Assembly: GCF_902635505.1 (NCBI RefSeq)
Contig: NC_045427.1
Coordinates: 598,193,665-598,257,664 of the forward strand
Direction: 5' to 3'
From: Sarcophilus harrisii
Taxonomy: Eukaryota > Chordata > Mammalia > Dasyuromorphia > Dasyuridae
DNA length: 64,000 nt
This document shows, in pieces, positions 33,106 to 62,369 of this stretch. The notes below the pieces were generated by a model that saw only the letters and a program-made list of their open reading frames with translations, did not search any database and was not told where the DNA came from. Each line of letters starts with the position of its first letter. Position 1 is the stretch's first letter. The position numbers and the translations under genes are program-made.

Positions 33106-34385
33106 ATTTGCAAAAGAAATCTTTCAAAGGAGGGGAGGGATCATCCCTAAACAGAATGAGATTTAGGAGATTACGCAGAAGTTTTTGAGGCTATTTTGGA
33201 AGGCAAATCTAGAAATATTCATTGTACTTAACAAGTATAAAAGCTGTCCAGAAACTGGGAGTGAAATACAGTTGGGAGAGTGTTACAGAGATAAACTTAG
33301 ACCAAGGGAGTACAATACAAATTGGTTACCAGAGCACAATAGTGGAGATGAGCATAGAATCAGTTTGTTCCTTGAATTGACCAAAATCTAGAAGAAAACA
33401 AACCTGACAAGCAGGGGTTAGGGACATTGCAAACAGTAAAGGAGTTACTTGGGTAACCAAAAATACATATGACAAAGTATTCAAAAGGACTTGGGCATTT
33501 AGGCATTGGGTAGAAAGGATAATAGGGTGTACTAATCTAAGCAAAAATCTTTTATCCCTCATTGACAGGCCTGTAGGGTAGGGCAGGGAGAACTTGAGAG
33601 AAAGCATTAAGAGTAGAGCTCTTATTCTTGGGAGATGAGATTAAAGGAGCAGGAAAAAAGCTTAAGAAATGTAGGAGAAAGCAATTCATCTGGTTTAAGT
33701 ATGATCAATTTTCTCCACCTTCCATGAAGATTGAGGATGTTAGGTTGAGTGGAGATAATAATCAATTTTAGGCTCTTAGCCACAGTTTGAATTATTTGTG
33801 ACATGAAGGCAAGTCATTCTGGAAAGAAATGGGCAACTCCCCAAAAAATGATCTTTTTTGGTAGAGACTGTTCTTGTGCTGGCCTGGCTCTTCCTTCTAA
33901 GGAATTTTCTCTGCATCAGGAGTAAAAACAGATTTAATTTCAGGATATATGACATCGGCAGAGAAACAAAATCTTAAGAGTTTGAGATCATAACTTGGCT
34001 TTCTGTTTGGATACATTAAAGGTGGGGTTTTCAGAGATCTCCACCTGGGATGGGACTTTAATCAAAAGTCCTTTGCCTATTTAGGATTAAAAGTGGGGTG
34101 AGTATAGAAGTCAAGCAAAGAGGGTAGCCAAGATCCCCATGAAGAAGATTGCTTTGGAGAGCTGAGGTAACATTTAACTTAAAAGTAATTTTCAGAAGGA
34201 AGGATTCCACCAGACTAATAGAGGCATCAAATCCTTCCTTCACAGGGATATGAGACTGGTCCTCTATTAAAAATAAGACTTTTGAAATAGAGAGATTAAC
34301 CCAAACCTTTATGAGGCATAAGTGTAAAATCTCTTTTTGCCAATCTTTTCTATACAAGCATCCCTCCTCTGAACAAGTTTTAGAA
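33106..34385. other. Intergenic, nothing recognised
   Basis: No exon or repeat family was identified. A 143-codon frame at 34489-34058 has no recognisable motif and overlaps an L1 fragment. Confidence 0.45.
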
Positions 34386-34389
34386 TGGG

Positions 34390-34615
34390 CATTTTCATAA
34401 TGATAAATGCTGGAATGGATGTGAGAAAATTGGAACACTAATGCATTGTTGGTGGAATTGTGAATTGATCCAACTATTCTGGAGAGCAATTTGGAATTAT
34501 GCCCAAAGGACTATAAAACTGTGCATACTTTTTATCCAGCAGTGTCTCTACTGGGGTTGTATCCCTAAGAAATTATAATAAAGAGGGGAAAAAAGAATTG
34601 GCACTTTTAAGAGCT
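34390..34615 (+). mobile_element. L1 3' UTR fragment
   Basis: GAAAATTGGAACACTAATGC, ATTGTTGGTGGAATTGTG, GAGAGCAATTTGGAATTATG and TGTATCCCTAAGAAATTATA are the start of the marsupial L1 3' UTR in sense orientation. Confidence 0.75.
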
Positions 34616-36204
34616 ACTGTTGCACAAAATATCAAACACTGGACATGTTTGATAATCCTACCAGATAGTTTCTCCTTGCTTGCTCACAAAAGACTAAAGG
34701 ACATTCTTTGTAGTCAGGTATAGATCTAAGAAAAGTTTCCACCGGCTTGTCTCTGGGATTAGAAACTAACCTAAAGATGTTTTAAAACCATTCAGAGAAA
34801 AGGAAGAGTATATCTCCTCTCTTTTGTCAGGGTCTGTTGTAGAAATTGGGGGTATAAGAAGATCAGTGTAATAGATTATCAGTAAACCAACTTCCTATGA
34901 TTTGACCTGTGCATATCAAATAAGTTATTTATAAGAAAACACACTTGTGCCACAGACACACAGGACAAACAGATATTAGGTTAAAAAGAAGTGACTTTTT
35001 GCATGGATATAACAGAGAACTCCAAGTTACATTTCTTAAAAAAAACTGCACTAAAATTCACTACTTTTAACTATTCTGTATAAGAATTGCAGATGGGACT
35101 CACAAACAATTGCATTAGTAGCTAAAATGTTCTTACATTTTGAAAGATTTAAACCCTTATACTTAATATATTTCTAATAAGATATATTTCTAATAAGAGG
35201 CAGATGACTAGGCTAAATATTCATTTATCCAATGATGGAAAACATTTACCTTATTGTATTACCTGATTATTGTACTGGGACCAAGTAGTTTTGCAAAGGA
35301 AGATGAGGTGCTTCCATTTAAGTTCCTTGCAAATAGTTCCTTAGGAAGGAACCCAATGGCTGAGGAAACATCTCAGGATTGAGTAAATACCTTGCCCCAT
35401 ATTCTACAACTTTCCCAAAGGGAGAGGATACTATGAGAGGAAAAGTGAGTGATCTTCATAAAGCCCATTTGCACCCAGCTACTCAAGGGCACAAGAATAC
35501 CAGAAGTCTTGGACCTCCTGCAGAGCCAGATGTAAATGAAAGGAATTCAAAAGAAAACACTTGCCTGGTGTGACTCAAAGAGAATCCAGATCCACAAAGG
35601 GGACCTACTGGGTGAGACAGATTCTTAATGTCACAAAAGAATTCATTTATGCATGGGTTAGATTCTAAAGGAAGTCTTGCAAATTAGCTTCATATAAAAT
35701 TTAGGGATTAACTAGTAGGTTAACAGGTGGTTTAAAAAAAAAGAGTTAAGGAAGATCATGATTTAGGACAAATAAGTTAGAATGTTTCTTTTGTTTGTTT
35801 TTTTATAGGAGACAAATAAGAAGCAACAGATAAAAGGTTTTAATTGTTCCACATTCCATAGCTAGACACAATTTTGAGTAGCTTCTGGGCTATGAACCAT
35901 GGTAAAGTGGCAGAAAGCTTGGAATAGATATTCAAGAAAACAAAAGCATAGGGTAACAAGCAAGAAAAACTTGCTCAGAAAAACTGAGTTGTAATCCTAT
36001 ATAGGGAAAAAACAAACAAAATGACTTTTTAATGAAAAAGATCTTCCAAGAGTTACACAGAGAAACAAAACAAAATAAAAGATAAGCATAAAAAATCTTA
36101 AGGAACCAAAGATAGACTTCTTACTAAATTCTAATATGGGGAAGATGATGCATGTATCGTCTCTAAATTGTATCAACACCAAGGATTATAGAATCTAATT
36201 AGAT
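34616..36204. other. Intergenic, nothing recognised
   Basis: No exon, RNA gene or repeat family was recognised with confidence. The tandem motif ATATATTTCTAATAAG occurs twice at about 35167-35199. Confidence 0.45.
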
Positions 36205-37060
36205 AGAAGGTGTTCATTTTAAAAAATTGGAAAGCAAGATACAAAACAAATCCACATAAATTCTCAGCATGTTTAGACATCACCAACAAAATCCACCAGC
36301 AAGAGATACAAAAAGAAATTCCATTCAAAATAACTGTCGATAGCATAAAATATTTGGGAATCTATCTACCAAAGGAAAGTCAGGAATTATATGAGCAAAA
36401 TCACAAAAAACTTTCCACACAAATAAAGTCAGATTTAAATAATTGGAAAAATATTAAGTACTCTTGGATAGGCCGAGCGAATATAATAAAGATGACAATA
36501 CTCCCTAAACTAATCTATTTATTTAGTGCTATACCAATCAGACTCCCAAGAAAACATTTTAATGATCTAGAAAAAATAACAAAATTCATATGGAAGAACA
36601 AAAGGTCGAGAATCTCAATGGAATTAATAAAAAAAAAAATCAAATGAAGGTAGCCTAGCTGTACCCAATTCTGAAAGAATTTGAAACTGAAGGGGTATCT
36701 ATCAATTGGAGAATGGCTATATAAATGTGATGAAATAATATTATGTCTTAAGATGAAGCTGATGATTTTAGAGCAATCTGGAAACTAATATGAATTTATA
36801 CAAGGTAAAATGAGTAGACCTGAGAGAACAAATTGTACAATGACAACAATATTGTAAAGATGAAGGCAGGGGAGAAAGGGAAGGAAAAATGAGAGTAGAG
36901 TATGTGTGTTATGGAAATTTGTTTTGCTTGATTCTACATGTTTGAGTTTCATTTTTCTTTTTCAATGGGGATAGAGGTGGTAGGAGGTAAAGGAGGCAGA
37001 TTTTTGATTAGGAAGAAATTTTTTAAATTAGTTGAAGAAATGGGAACTGGGGATGTTAAG
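36205..37060 (+). mobile_element. L1 ORF2 fragment joined to 3' UTR (internal deletion)
   Basis: A 145-codon open frame (36210-36647) matches the ORF2 region of the 13340 copy: SIKYLGIYLPKESQELYEQN, WIGRANIIKMTILPKL and FIWKNKRSRIS. After 36650 it jumps to 3' UTR sequence (CTATCAATTGGAGAATGGC, GTAAAATGAGTAGACCTGAG), so several hundred bases of ORF2 C-terminus are missing. It lies in sense orientation, opposite to 13340. Confidence 0.8.
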
Positions 37061-37639
37061 TTCAAGAAAGAAAGGATTTAAGGGAGAGGTGGGAGTCATT
37101 TTCAAATATCTGAAGAAGCCTTATGTTAGATGTAGCAGATATCTTATTAGTTCTGTTATTTGCTCCAGCAGGAAGAAATAGGGACATTGGATATATTACA
37201 GAAAGGCAAATTTAGGTTTGTTATAAGAAAAAAAACCTCTTGACCATTATATTTTACAATAGAATGGGATGCCCTACTTTTTCCACCCCTCACTAAAAAA
37301 TCTTCAAAGGTTGGTTAATCACTTATTGGGAATGCTGGAGAGGGGATTCTTATTTAAGTGTGATCTAAACTAGATGGCCTGTTTCTTTCAATTGTGTTAA
37401 GCTACCAAAATTATGATTTTGATCCTGTATGGGACATCAGTAGGAACTGTTACTGTATTACAGCCAGACATCTTTTAACCGACATCATCCTTCAGCATTT
37501 TTTCTTCCATCTACCAGATATTCTCCGACTGCCAGACTGACAGATTTTCACTTTCATTATGGCAAGTCTCCCCAAAGCTTACCAGAATCCCACTCCTTAG
37601 CACTAAAGGCCTTTTATAATCTGACCATAACAGATTAGT
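37061..37639. other. Intergenic, nothing recognised
   Basis: Short AT-rich interval without an identified feature. Confidence 0.5.
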
Positions 37640-37865
37640 TTCTAGTACTTCTCATTAGGCAGCTAGGTGTTAAGATTTTTGGATTTGAAATCAAGAACTC
37701 ATTCTTCACTAGCTCAAATCTGGTCTCAGAATTTACTAGTTGTGTTGACTCTGGAAAAGTTACTTTTTGCCTCAGTTTCATCTGTAAAATGAGCTGGAAA
37801 GGAAAATGGCAAACCAAACCTTTGCTAAGAAAATCCCAAAGGGGGTCATTAAATTGGACACAAAT
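37640..37865 (-). mobile_element. Marsupial SINE, reverse
   Basis: GCAGCTAGGTGTTAAG, TTGGATTTGAAATCAAG, TTTGCCTCAGTTTCATCTGT and GGAAAATGGCAAACCAAACC are the reverse complement of the SINE at 42395. Confidence 0.7.
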
Positions 37866-38794
37866 GAAATTACCGAAAAACAAACTTCTCCAGTCAACTA
37901 TCCTGTTCTAGTACAACCCTCATTCTCATTTCTAGACCTTTCACTATTTTCTCTGATGCTTGGATCCTTTTACCTTTTAACTTATTCAAAATTTGGCTAC
38001 CAAAACTCAATTAGATTTGACGATGAACTATTTGATATTTGGATATCTTTAGCTATTTTTTGCGACTGGGCAACTTACTTTCTCAATAGATTCTGCCAAG
38101 CAGAGAATTCCAATTCTGGGGGTCTAGGTAGCACAAAATAAAACTAGACTACAGTTTAATATAAGGACCTACTATAAAAGCAAAGTGCTGTGATGGGGTA
38201 AGGGTAGTTATGGTAGCAATATTTTGTTTATAAAAGCTTGCAGGAAAAAGCTACTTTCAAGAATCTATTGAGCTATCACCTGGAAGAGGGTTTAAACTTA
38301 TCTGTCTCTGACAGATAGCTGTCAAGAGGCAATTTAACAATTCTTCCACAAAAATGGAATGAACTGATGTTCCCCTTCTTAGAGGTTTTCCAACAAAGGT
38401 CACTTATACCTAGTATGATGTGGTGGGATTTTTTTCAGGTGGGCCAAGAGGTATAGAATAGCAAGATCCAATTAGGGTGTTTTCCCTAACTTAATAAAAG
38501 CGTAATGAAGTCAAAACTTGGTATGAAATTTGAAAGAAAAAATTAACCGAGGTTTTAAGTTGGTTGGATTGGTTCTTCAATAGATTGTCTTAAATATTGT
38601 TTTCAATAGATTTCTGCTCCCAATTCTCAAAAACCAAAACCACAAAAGCCTCATTTAGGTGATAAAGGAAAGTTTAGACCAGGAATAATTGCATTTCACT
38701 ATAGATATGAATCCAAGTTCCCTTCTGAATGCCCTCCACTCCCATCCCCACCTCCATCCTCCAACCCAGAGGATGGAATCAGACACAAAAGAGG
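37866..38794. other. Interval just downstream of PKM
   Basis: No exon or repeat was recognised. In human the next leftward gene, GRAMD2A, starts about 1 kb beyond the PKM 3' end, but no CpG island or GRAM-domain coding sequence is visible here. Confidence 0.5.
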
Positions 38795-53789
<14,995 letters not shown>

Positions 53790-55389
53790 CTGAGTCATAA
53801 GACAGCAGAACAGAAAAGTAATGAGAAAAGAACCCAGGCACCAGATCCTACAGCCTAACAAGTACAGGATTAATAAAATGTTTGGCATGACACCTTTCTG
53901 CAAAGCCAAAAAAAAAATTGTTTAATGGCTATACCATTCTTTCCAATTTGACCCAGTAAAAATTGGCCTCTGTAGGTTATACACTCTGCTTTTAAAAATG
54001 GATTTTACATGCACTTTTAACAAGGAACACAAATGCTTACCCTGGCTTTTTTTTTTCTTTTTTTAATTTTTTAAATTTTTAAATTTTCTTTTTTCTTTTT
54101 TTTAATTTTCATCTGTGTGCAACTTTTCTAAAAATAGAGGCTAGAAATCAACTCTCATTCTCCTTTAGTTTCCTAGAGGAAAAAGAAAAATCTTCCGGTA
54201 GTCTAACTGCTAGCATTGGCAGTCCTAGCTACCCTTTTGGCAGCATAACTCACTGTCACAGCTCATTAATTGACTTAGGTTCATTGCACTCCCTGACCTT
54301 TATTTTTCTTCATTACAACCAAGCAATCCTGTTGGGTAAGAGTTAATTACAGACAAAAAGCAGGCTGTTAAGATACCGTGGAAGTTTTATACTCGAATCC
54401 TTTTTAGCATGTAAGTAGAATTTCTCTGAGAGAGCAGGCTGACATGGATTTACTTAGTAGAGTATATATATGATCTCCAACAATCATTCTGCCTACCTTA
54501 ATTTCTACAGAGATGCAAGTTTCTCAGACTCAAGACATTTATTCTAAATAAATTACATATAAAACTCACAATCACCCTGAGAGATATATACTATATACTA
54601 TTATTGTTGCTACAGAATGAGGCAAAAGGCAAACTGTTTACAAGTGCATTTGAACTCGGGTCTTCCCGATTCCAGATTTGTATTGTATCCACTGTACCAC
54701 CTGTATGACTTAATAGTGATAACCTTTTCCCTCCCAATATTAACAAGGCTGAATTTTATGCCCTGTTGTTTAGACACTGTGTACAGGTCCTTCAAGGCCC
54801 CCACACCTGACTGATTACCAGACCTGCTCTAGATATACTAAAGCTAGATAAATCTGGCTGCTTTGCCCATCTTTGTCACCTCTATCTCTCCCAAAAATTT
54901 CAAAATGTGGACTGGGACATTAGAATCCTAGTCTGGGCCTTTATTCTTGATGAAGTTTGTTAAAATAGATTTTTCTTTTGTATGCAGTCCCAATTTCATC
55001 CCTGAATGCACCTAGGATGTTTTTGCACAGTTGGATACCCTGCCAACTCTGATATTCATTTTTCTTCCTCTAGCAAATAAACCAGTGCTTCATTGAACAC
55101 ATGTGCATTCAAGGCACATTCTGAACTCCCTGCAATATCTGCTGTAGAAATTAATTTATGTGACTAACTTCTGGATGAAATTCAATTTCATTTTTCTTTC
55201 AATTATGTTTAAATAATTCAAAGTTGCTTTACTTGTTTGTCATGCAATTATCATTATCAACTTCTACTAGGAGGACCAGTCTTTCAGCTCTGAACCATTC
55301 AGAGGAGGAAGACTGATACATGTATATGTAAATATATGTAACTATATAGTGGGTGATGTGGAGTTACACTTTTTTCCTCCCAGAGAATG

Positions 55390-55760
55390 AATCAGAAGAG
55401 ATCTCAGATAATCCAGTCTACTTTGTATCTATAGCATCAAGAAACTGAATCATAGAGCCTCACTTCAAGACCATTCTCCCACTACATCCTGAGGCATCCC
55501 ATTCCAGTTTGGGATACCTCTAAATATCATTAAGTTTTCCCATAACATCAAGTACAAATTTGCCTCTGTATAGCTCCTGCCTAGGAAGCCTTTCAAAATA
55601 CTTCCAAGAAATCTAGTTATATCCTTACCAGAGTCTTTTTTCCAAGCGAAATATTCCCAGCCTCTTTATTCTGCTAGCTGAACTCATTCCATTTTATAAA
55701 TATCATTCTTAAAATGTGGCATGCTTAAGTGATCATAATACTTCTGATGTGGCTTGACAC
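55390..55760. mobile_element. CR1/L3-type LINE relic
   Basis: It shares with the relic at 4225 the series 'CCATTCCAGTTTGGGATACCT', 'TTTGCCTCTGTATAGCTCC' and 'CCAGCCTCTTTATTCTGC', ending near AATGTGGCATGCTTAAG. This arrangement matches the ancient CR1/L3 LINE 3' region of amniotes. It is strongly decayed. Confidence 0.5.
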
Positions 55761-56531
55761 CAGGCAGAAGACAGCAAGATGCTCCTTCCTTTAATAGCCT
55801 CTCATTTAATGTAGCTTCTATAAAGATAGTTTGGAATCCTGATTGTCACTCAGCTATTGTTTAAAAGAGGGTAAAGTCTCAGGAAAGGGAGAAGACAGTA
55901 ACAGTAACATTGAATCACCAAAATGGAAGAGATTGAGCAACAGTATATGTAATTTTGACTATTATAGTAACAGAAATCCTTGATAATGTCTGCTCTTGGA
56001 TTGAAATGGTCATAAGTTAACTCTTTTTTTTCATCATTAAACATTAATAGATTTTGACTAACTCGATAATTCAAGACTAGTTTCTCAGCAGAGAAATAAA
56101 AGCTGTATATGTAGATCTGAGAGGGAAGTTGATCTCTGATGAAGCTATTTTCTGAAGACAACAGTCCTTAAAACATTAACTCTTTATTTTCAAAAGACTG
56201 TAACTATTTACTTGCTTCCAAATGAGCAAGTTTCTTCCTTGTTATGCTTTTTAATGTTTTTTGAGGGCATTTGTACTACCCAGCTTTCTCCTTCCCTTTC
56301 TCCACCCTGTCATTATATGTGTCTCTACCTGTCTACCTATCACTTTCCTGGATTTCTAGCTCACTTTATTGCAGTTCACAGTATGCAGGAAGATTTGTGC
56401 CAACTTTGTATTGAACACGTCTATCTCCCCATTTTCCCAAACAGCACGTGATTATATTGCTTCAGTGTCACATTTTGATAATTTTTTGCAATATTTAAAA
56501 ATTGTTATGTCTATTAATGGTGATCAGTGAT

Positions 56532-56533
56532 TT

Positions 56534-56577
<44 letters not shown>
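56532..56577. repeat. (AT)n microsatellite
   Basis: An alternating AT tract with an internal AATATA interruption. It is self-complementary and could extrude as a hairpin. Confidence 0.9.
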
Positions 56578-59500
56578 GGTATTGTAATTGTGTGTGGGCA
56601 CAATGAACCACACCTATATAAGATAGAGCTTAATGGATAAATGTTATGTATGTTCTGACTGCACTACTGAAGAGCTTCTTATCTCTTTCCTCTTATAGGG
56701 CCTCCTTATTCCCCAAGATGCAAAAATATTGAAATTAGACCAGTTAATAACCATACAATGAACTCTTAACTGTTCAAGTGATATTGCCGTCTTATTTTAA
56801 GTAATATTTTTTCAAGACTACCTTTCACACCCCCCCTCCCAACTCAAAATTATAAACTAATTGCTTTTTTCTTCCCAGAGATGATGTAAGGAAAGCTTTT
56901 GATAAATGTTCAAATACAATATGTGTCATGATTATAGTAATGATCCCAGCTAACCTATGAAAAACCACCTCCATATAAGAGCCAAGGAGTATAGGAGAAA
57001 GAAGGGAAAAGGAGGGGGAGGAATGAGGGAAGAGAAACTAGATAATCTCAAAGCTTTTACTTCAAATCCTATTAAAGAGAAGGCAATGATGACCCCATTA
57101 TTTTCATCCAAATCCTTTTTGAAAGGGTCACTAAGCTAATGATTGATCAATGAGTGTTTTAGTTTAGACAACAATTCTGTCTCTCATGCTATTCTTGTGG
57201 AAAGAATAAAAGAAGTACTATAATGTGACCTTGGACATGTTTGAATGATCAAGACCACCTTGAGGAGGTGTCTCCCTCCCTGCACTGTCCCAGGTATGTT
57301 TGTGGTCTTACGCCATTTACATTTTTTTTTAAATCAGTGACTTGAATAAAGCCAGAGATGTCATGCTTGTCAAAATTCCCAAGGAATCAAAGATCCTATG
57401 TCAGAACATTATTCTGAATCAACCAAGATTTAATGAGTTCATGAGGTCACCTTTTAAATTTGATTATAAGAAAGGAATAGCCAGGCAGCAGGAGACAACC
57501 CTGGTGGTTGTAGGGAGCTATATTGCTCAATGAACCCAGCATTAAGCTCAATGTAACATGATAATGAAGATAGCAAAGGATTACATAGCATAAGCAGAAA
57601 AGAGCCCTGATTACTCAAGACTAAGAATTACTAAGACTAAGAAGACTAGGGAAGAATTCGTGCAGAAGGTGAAATTTGAAGCATTTTACAAAAATTCTGA
57701 TTAAGAAATAAGGAGATAGAATTCCAGGTAGAAAGAAAATGTGAAAACTCCTAGAGCAAGTTGGAGTGTCTTATGCAACAGGAAGGTCAGGAGCTCCTGA
57801 ATATTACTGGATTACTGGAGAACATGCAACATGACTTATATGGAAATATTTTCTATAACTTCACATGTGCCTTCAATGGTAGGCAGATGTGAGGAAGGGA
57901 AAAAACAAATGTAAAAAACTTGTATGTAAAAAATAAATCAATTAACATATAGTTATCCAAAAGTGAAATAGCAATTTTCTAGATGTATCATTGCTCCCCC
58001 TCGCCCCCAACCTATAGATAGGTCTTCAAGGAAAGGCTAAATGACCATTCAATGTGTTGTAAACATGATTGTATTTCTAGTATAAATTGGCTTATGCAGA
58101 TATTGATATTCCTTTCAACTGTGAAATGCAATTCTGTGAATGGCCTGTTCTGGTACCTTATCTCCATAGATGTAATTAGCCTACCAGAATACTTCTGTAG
58201 TACAGAGGCAAGATTACTAAAGGAATCCTTTAGTATCATCAGGACCACACATCTGAGATAAGTAATTTCAAATCTTACAATTTTCCCCTTAGGTTTGAGA
58301 TGACTAATATCTAGACTATATTTAAAAGATCAACTCCATGCTGCCTCCTCCCCCAAAAAAATCCCAAAAAAACTCCATATTGTTTGGATCCTTGCATGTT
58401 ACTTGGACAAAAAAATAACCTATGTATAGTAGTGGCTTCATATGTGTATGCAAGGAAACAAATGGATACCTGTAATCTTTTGAAACTGTCTTACTGTTTT
58501 CACTTAAATTTGATGATTCATTTAAATTTGACGATTCAAACTGGAAACTAAATGCTGAAGAGTAGAAGGAACCTTGACCTGAAGGGCTGTGAAAAGATTG
58601 AAGCAATATCTTAGTTTCTGAAATGCATTAAATGTCAGATATTAAGATGAGGAAATTGTCTTACCAATTGAGTGGTCCATGGACTGCAAAAACAGCTATC
58701 TCTAGGGTATTAAAAAACTGAAGTGATTATTGCCTTGCCACCAAATATTCTGGTCACCTTTTATCTATCCCTTATCCCAATTATCAGATGTAGCAGGAGG
58801 AAGTCATAACACCAACTGATTAAAAGCCATACATATACTTTCCAAGAGTAAAGAGTAAAACTGTTTACCTACCAAAATTATGCCTGCAACCCTTTTGTGA
58901 TATTTCCATCAGCTCTTTTGTTTCTTTGTCCTTCATGGGTCTAGCCATTTCTAAGTACATTTCTAAAGTACTTAATTCCATTAGTGCTATCAGTGTTTTA
59001 ACTAATATCAAGTAGTGATTTGATCCTGCCAGGAGTGGCCTAGATAAGTAAATTTTTTAAAAAGCACCTCAGTAATTCAACTTATTCCTTAACCTTTCTT
59101 TTGTTTAGTCTTTCCAAATTCTTATGCTGTGGGGAAAAAGAATACAAGGAGAAACTCTTCCAGAATCTTGATCTCCACCCCAGGGATCAAGAGAACTGTC
59201 AACAAATGATTTTCTTAAGATCATAAAGTTTCTCATTTGAGTATTACTATAATAGTTTCTTAAATCAGGACTGGACAAATCCTATAAATTATTTCATCAT
59301 AGGAATCAAACTTCACCTAGTTTTTTTTTTTAAGCACCATAGAAAAATATACCACTCTAATCCACATTTACCATTACCATAATATATATACAATGCTACA
59401 CCCCAGTGCCAGCCTAATCAAGAGAGGTATGATTTTCATCCTATTATATTTTAGTTTATAGGTGAAAAGAACCTTAAGAAGTCTAGAAGTGAAACAACTT

Positions 59501-60739
59501 TCCCAATAGAGGAAAAATTAATGCCAGAATTAACATAGGTTTTCTAGCTGCCATTTCTGTGCTCTCCACTTCTCTCCCCATATCATTAGAGCTACTTTAA
59601 ATAAGTCAGTTTCAATCTCCCTTACAGCCTATCCAACTTTATTTTTCACTATTCTTTAATTCTAACCCATAATAATACTCTCCATTACTACTTTTAACTA
59701 CTTTTAAAACACACCTACAAGCTTTTTGTCACTTTGAGATCTATATCCACAATGGCTTTTCCCCTCCCCAGGATCTATCTTAATCAGTATTTGAACTCTT
59801 TCAGTTCTCATCTCTCTTGAAACCTTCAAGCTCTCTAGACTTTTAGTGATGTTCAGTAAAGCTAGAAAGGACTCCTTTCCCCCAAATGCTTGCAATACTT
59901 ATAACTGATTGCAAAGTATTTTAGCATGGTTATTTTAGCACTGATTTAGCATGGTACTAAATATTGCAAGCATTGTGTATTAGCAGATTAAAATCCAAAA
60001 AATGAATTGCCTGATGTGTCTATAGCCTAGGGTATGGTTTTTTTAAGTAATTAACTAGCCTTTTGTGTTTCTAAAACCACATTCCTCCTGCCCTCCACTC
60101 CTATACCCTGGTCTCATCCAGTCTTGTGGAAAGCCAGAGATAGGCAATATCAGAAAGATTCTCTCTGTAGTTTACTTCCCCTTTCCTATTACCAGGCAAG
60201 CTTCAGAGTAGCTTCCTACCAGCACATGCAGCATGGCTTATCAGGTAGCTGACTCATTGAACCCTCCTCAAGAGGCAAAGACATGCACAATCCACCTCTG
60301 GTTATTAGTTATCCAACTTTTCCATATATACTGGCAAAGAATCTTTCCTGATACTGATGCCCTAGTCCCAAGCCTTTGCCATTGTAGCAGGATCTTCCTG
60401 AAAGCCATAGGGAAGACACCTTTGTGAAAAGATTTTTTTTCATTAGAGTCAGTTTTTATCATATTCAGTTTTGTTATTTTAATCCACAACATATCAAGAA
60501 TGGGACTGGTTAAATCAGGAGTATGACAAAAAGGTCCTTAACAATTTTAATCAGCTGTCCATCAACTAATTTGCCTCAAAACTCCAAGAACCAAGTTCAG
60601 AACTCTTCAGGAAAGGAGTAGAAAAGAAATTGGGGGGAGAGAGAGGGGAAGGAAGAGAAAGCCAAGATTCTTTCTTAATCCTTGCCGATTCAGAAACAAA
60701 TTGAGGAATATTTATTATATGATATGGAATTACTTAGTC

Positions 60740-60758
60740 AAAAAAAAAAAAAAAAAAA
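60740..60758 (+). repeat. Poly-A tract
   Basis: Nineteen consecutive A. No element body upstream was identified with confidence. Confidence 0.9.
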
Positions 60759-61039
60759 GCAAATTCCTCCTCTTAAGAATATACAGCCTTCAAGATTTCT
60801 GAATTTGTGAAGAGCCAATAAAAAAATCACTTGCTACTTTCTTACTACAGCAAAGGAAAAAACCCCCCAAAAACCCCAACCCCCTAACAAAAAACCCCAA
60901 ATTCAAACATTATATAAATTACTCAGTCTAGGCTACAAGATTTATCATTTGAATGCTGTTCAGAACTGTCATTTCTTTCTCATGACTCATTCTCATCCTA
61001 CACATTTAAGGTTTGCAGATTTAGAAAACTGGAAGGAAA

Positions 61040-61110
61040 AAAGAAAAAAGGTCATCTTGTTCAATCCTTATTTTATAGGTAAGGAAACAGAGGCCCAAAG
61101 AGGTTGAGAT
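61040..61110 (+). mobile_element. MIR core fragment
   Basis: TTATTTTATAGGTAAGGAAACAGAGGCCCAAAGAGGTTGAG matches the MIR core order (short pieces: GGAAACAGAGGC, AAAGAGGTTGAG). It is old and truncated. Confidence 0.6.
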
Positions 61111-61179
61111 TTGAAAAAAATTATGTTTCCCCTGTTCTCAGACACAAATAATATTTGTTTACATTAGGCAAGAATAAAA

Positions 61180-61355
61180 TTTTAAATTATAGACATTTTG
61201 ACTAATATGGAAATGTTTTATTTGATTGCACATGTATAACATGTCAAATTACTTATCATTGGGGAAGGGGAAGGAAGGATAGAACTTGTAATTCAAAACT
61301 TAAAAAAGAATGTTAAAAATTGGGTTTACATGTAGTTGGGGGAAAATAAAATATT
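61180..61355 (+). mobile_element. L1 3' end
   Basis: It contains TTGACTAATATGGAAATGTT, TGCACATGTATAAC, GGGGAAGGGGAAGG and AATTCAAAACTTAAAAAAG, the terminal part of the opossum-like L1 3' UTR, ending in an A-rich tail. Confidence 0.65.
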
Positions 61356-61749
61356 TAAAATTGATCCTGCATTATTCTGTAAATTCATCAAAAACTTGAA
61401 AGGTAGACTTCGTGTTAAGCGAATTATTTATTCTAACTCAATTTCACTAAGACCCAAATTCTTCATCAATCCACATACCTGACTAATTTCCAACTTGGCA
61501 TAAAATCTTTAATTAAAGCTAAAAGGGTTCTATACTCAGTAAATCAGTTTCCCTTTCCCTTCTGGAAGATGTTATAGGCAGAAATTCTATGATTTTCTTT
61601 TTCTTGCCTATTACTGGTATTGGTATAAAAAGAATTCCCAAAGCATCACATTTTTTATAGGAAAAGATACTCAAGAAAAAAAATTTACATTTATTATACT
61701 ATAGTGGATACCAAAGAGTCAGGATGACACATCCTTTCAGAAGCGCAAG

Positions 61750-61925
61750 GCACAGCATGGCCTAGTAGAAAGTGTGCCAGATTTGTAATAATTGGAAAAC
61801 TTATGAATTTCAGGTCCAAAGGAATTTACAACCTGTCTGTATCATCAGATTCACTTAGCCTCAGTTCTTTATCTGTAAAAGGGAAGTTGAAGTGGTGACA
61901 TCCAACGTCTTTTCTGGCTATTATC
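61750..61925 (+). mobile_element. Diverged CORE-type SINE
   Basis: Same family as the copy at 48200: 'GCATGGCCTAGTAGAAAGTG', 'CCTCAGTTCTTTATCTGTAA' and 'GTTGAAGTGGTGACATCC'. It is diverged. Confidence 0.5.
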
Positions 61926-62369
61926 TTAAAGGGATGAAAGCAGAATTTGAATCAGAAACCAGAAATATTCAGCAATAGAATCGAACTGCTCTGAATTTTA
62001 GTCAGAAAGTTTTGACAAAAGATAAACTGTAGGTATATAATGCAGATTTTCCTTACTAATCTTAAACAGGAACCAGTTTTAGTCTAGAAGTGTTTTACAG
62101 AGACTATTCTAAAGAGTGGGAAACTACATTTATCTGAAATATGAAGGCTAAATCATCTGAAAATGCATCATCTTTAATTCTGTAATCCCCACCAAATTCC
62201 ATTTTAACAAATGTCGTCATCTAGTTTCTGCTTGAAGATTTCTGATCAAGAATATTAGGACCATTATTATTCCCAAAGCAACTTCATTTCTGGACAGCTC
62301 CAATCAGTTTTTACTTAATGTGGTACTGCATGTGGTACTCAGAAATGAGCCTGTAATCCTGATTTGAAA

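Noticed and set aside
37866-38794. First exon of GRAMD2A next to the PKM 3' end, as in human
   Set aside because: No CpG island, donor-plus-coding exon or recognisable peptide was found here.
58322-58606. 94-codon minus-strand frame in PKM intron 1 as an upstream exon
   Set aside because: No match to PKM or another protein, and no acceptor/donor pair with suitable context could be seen.
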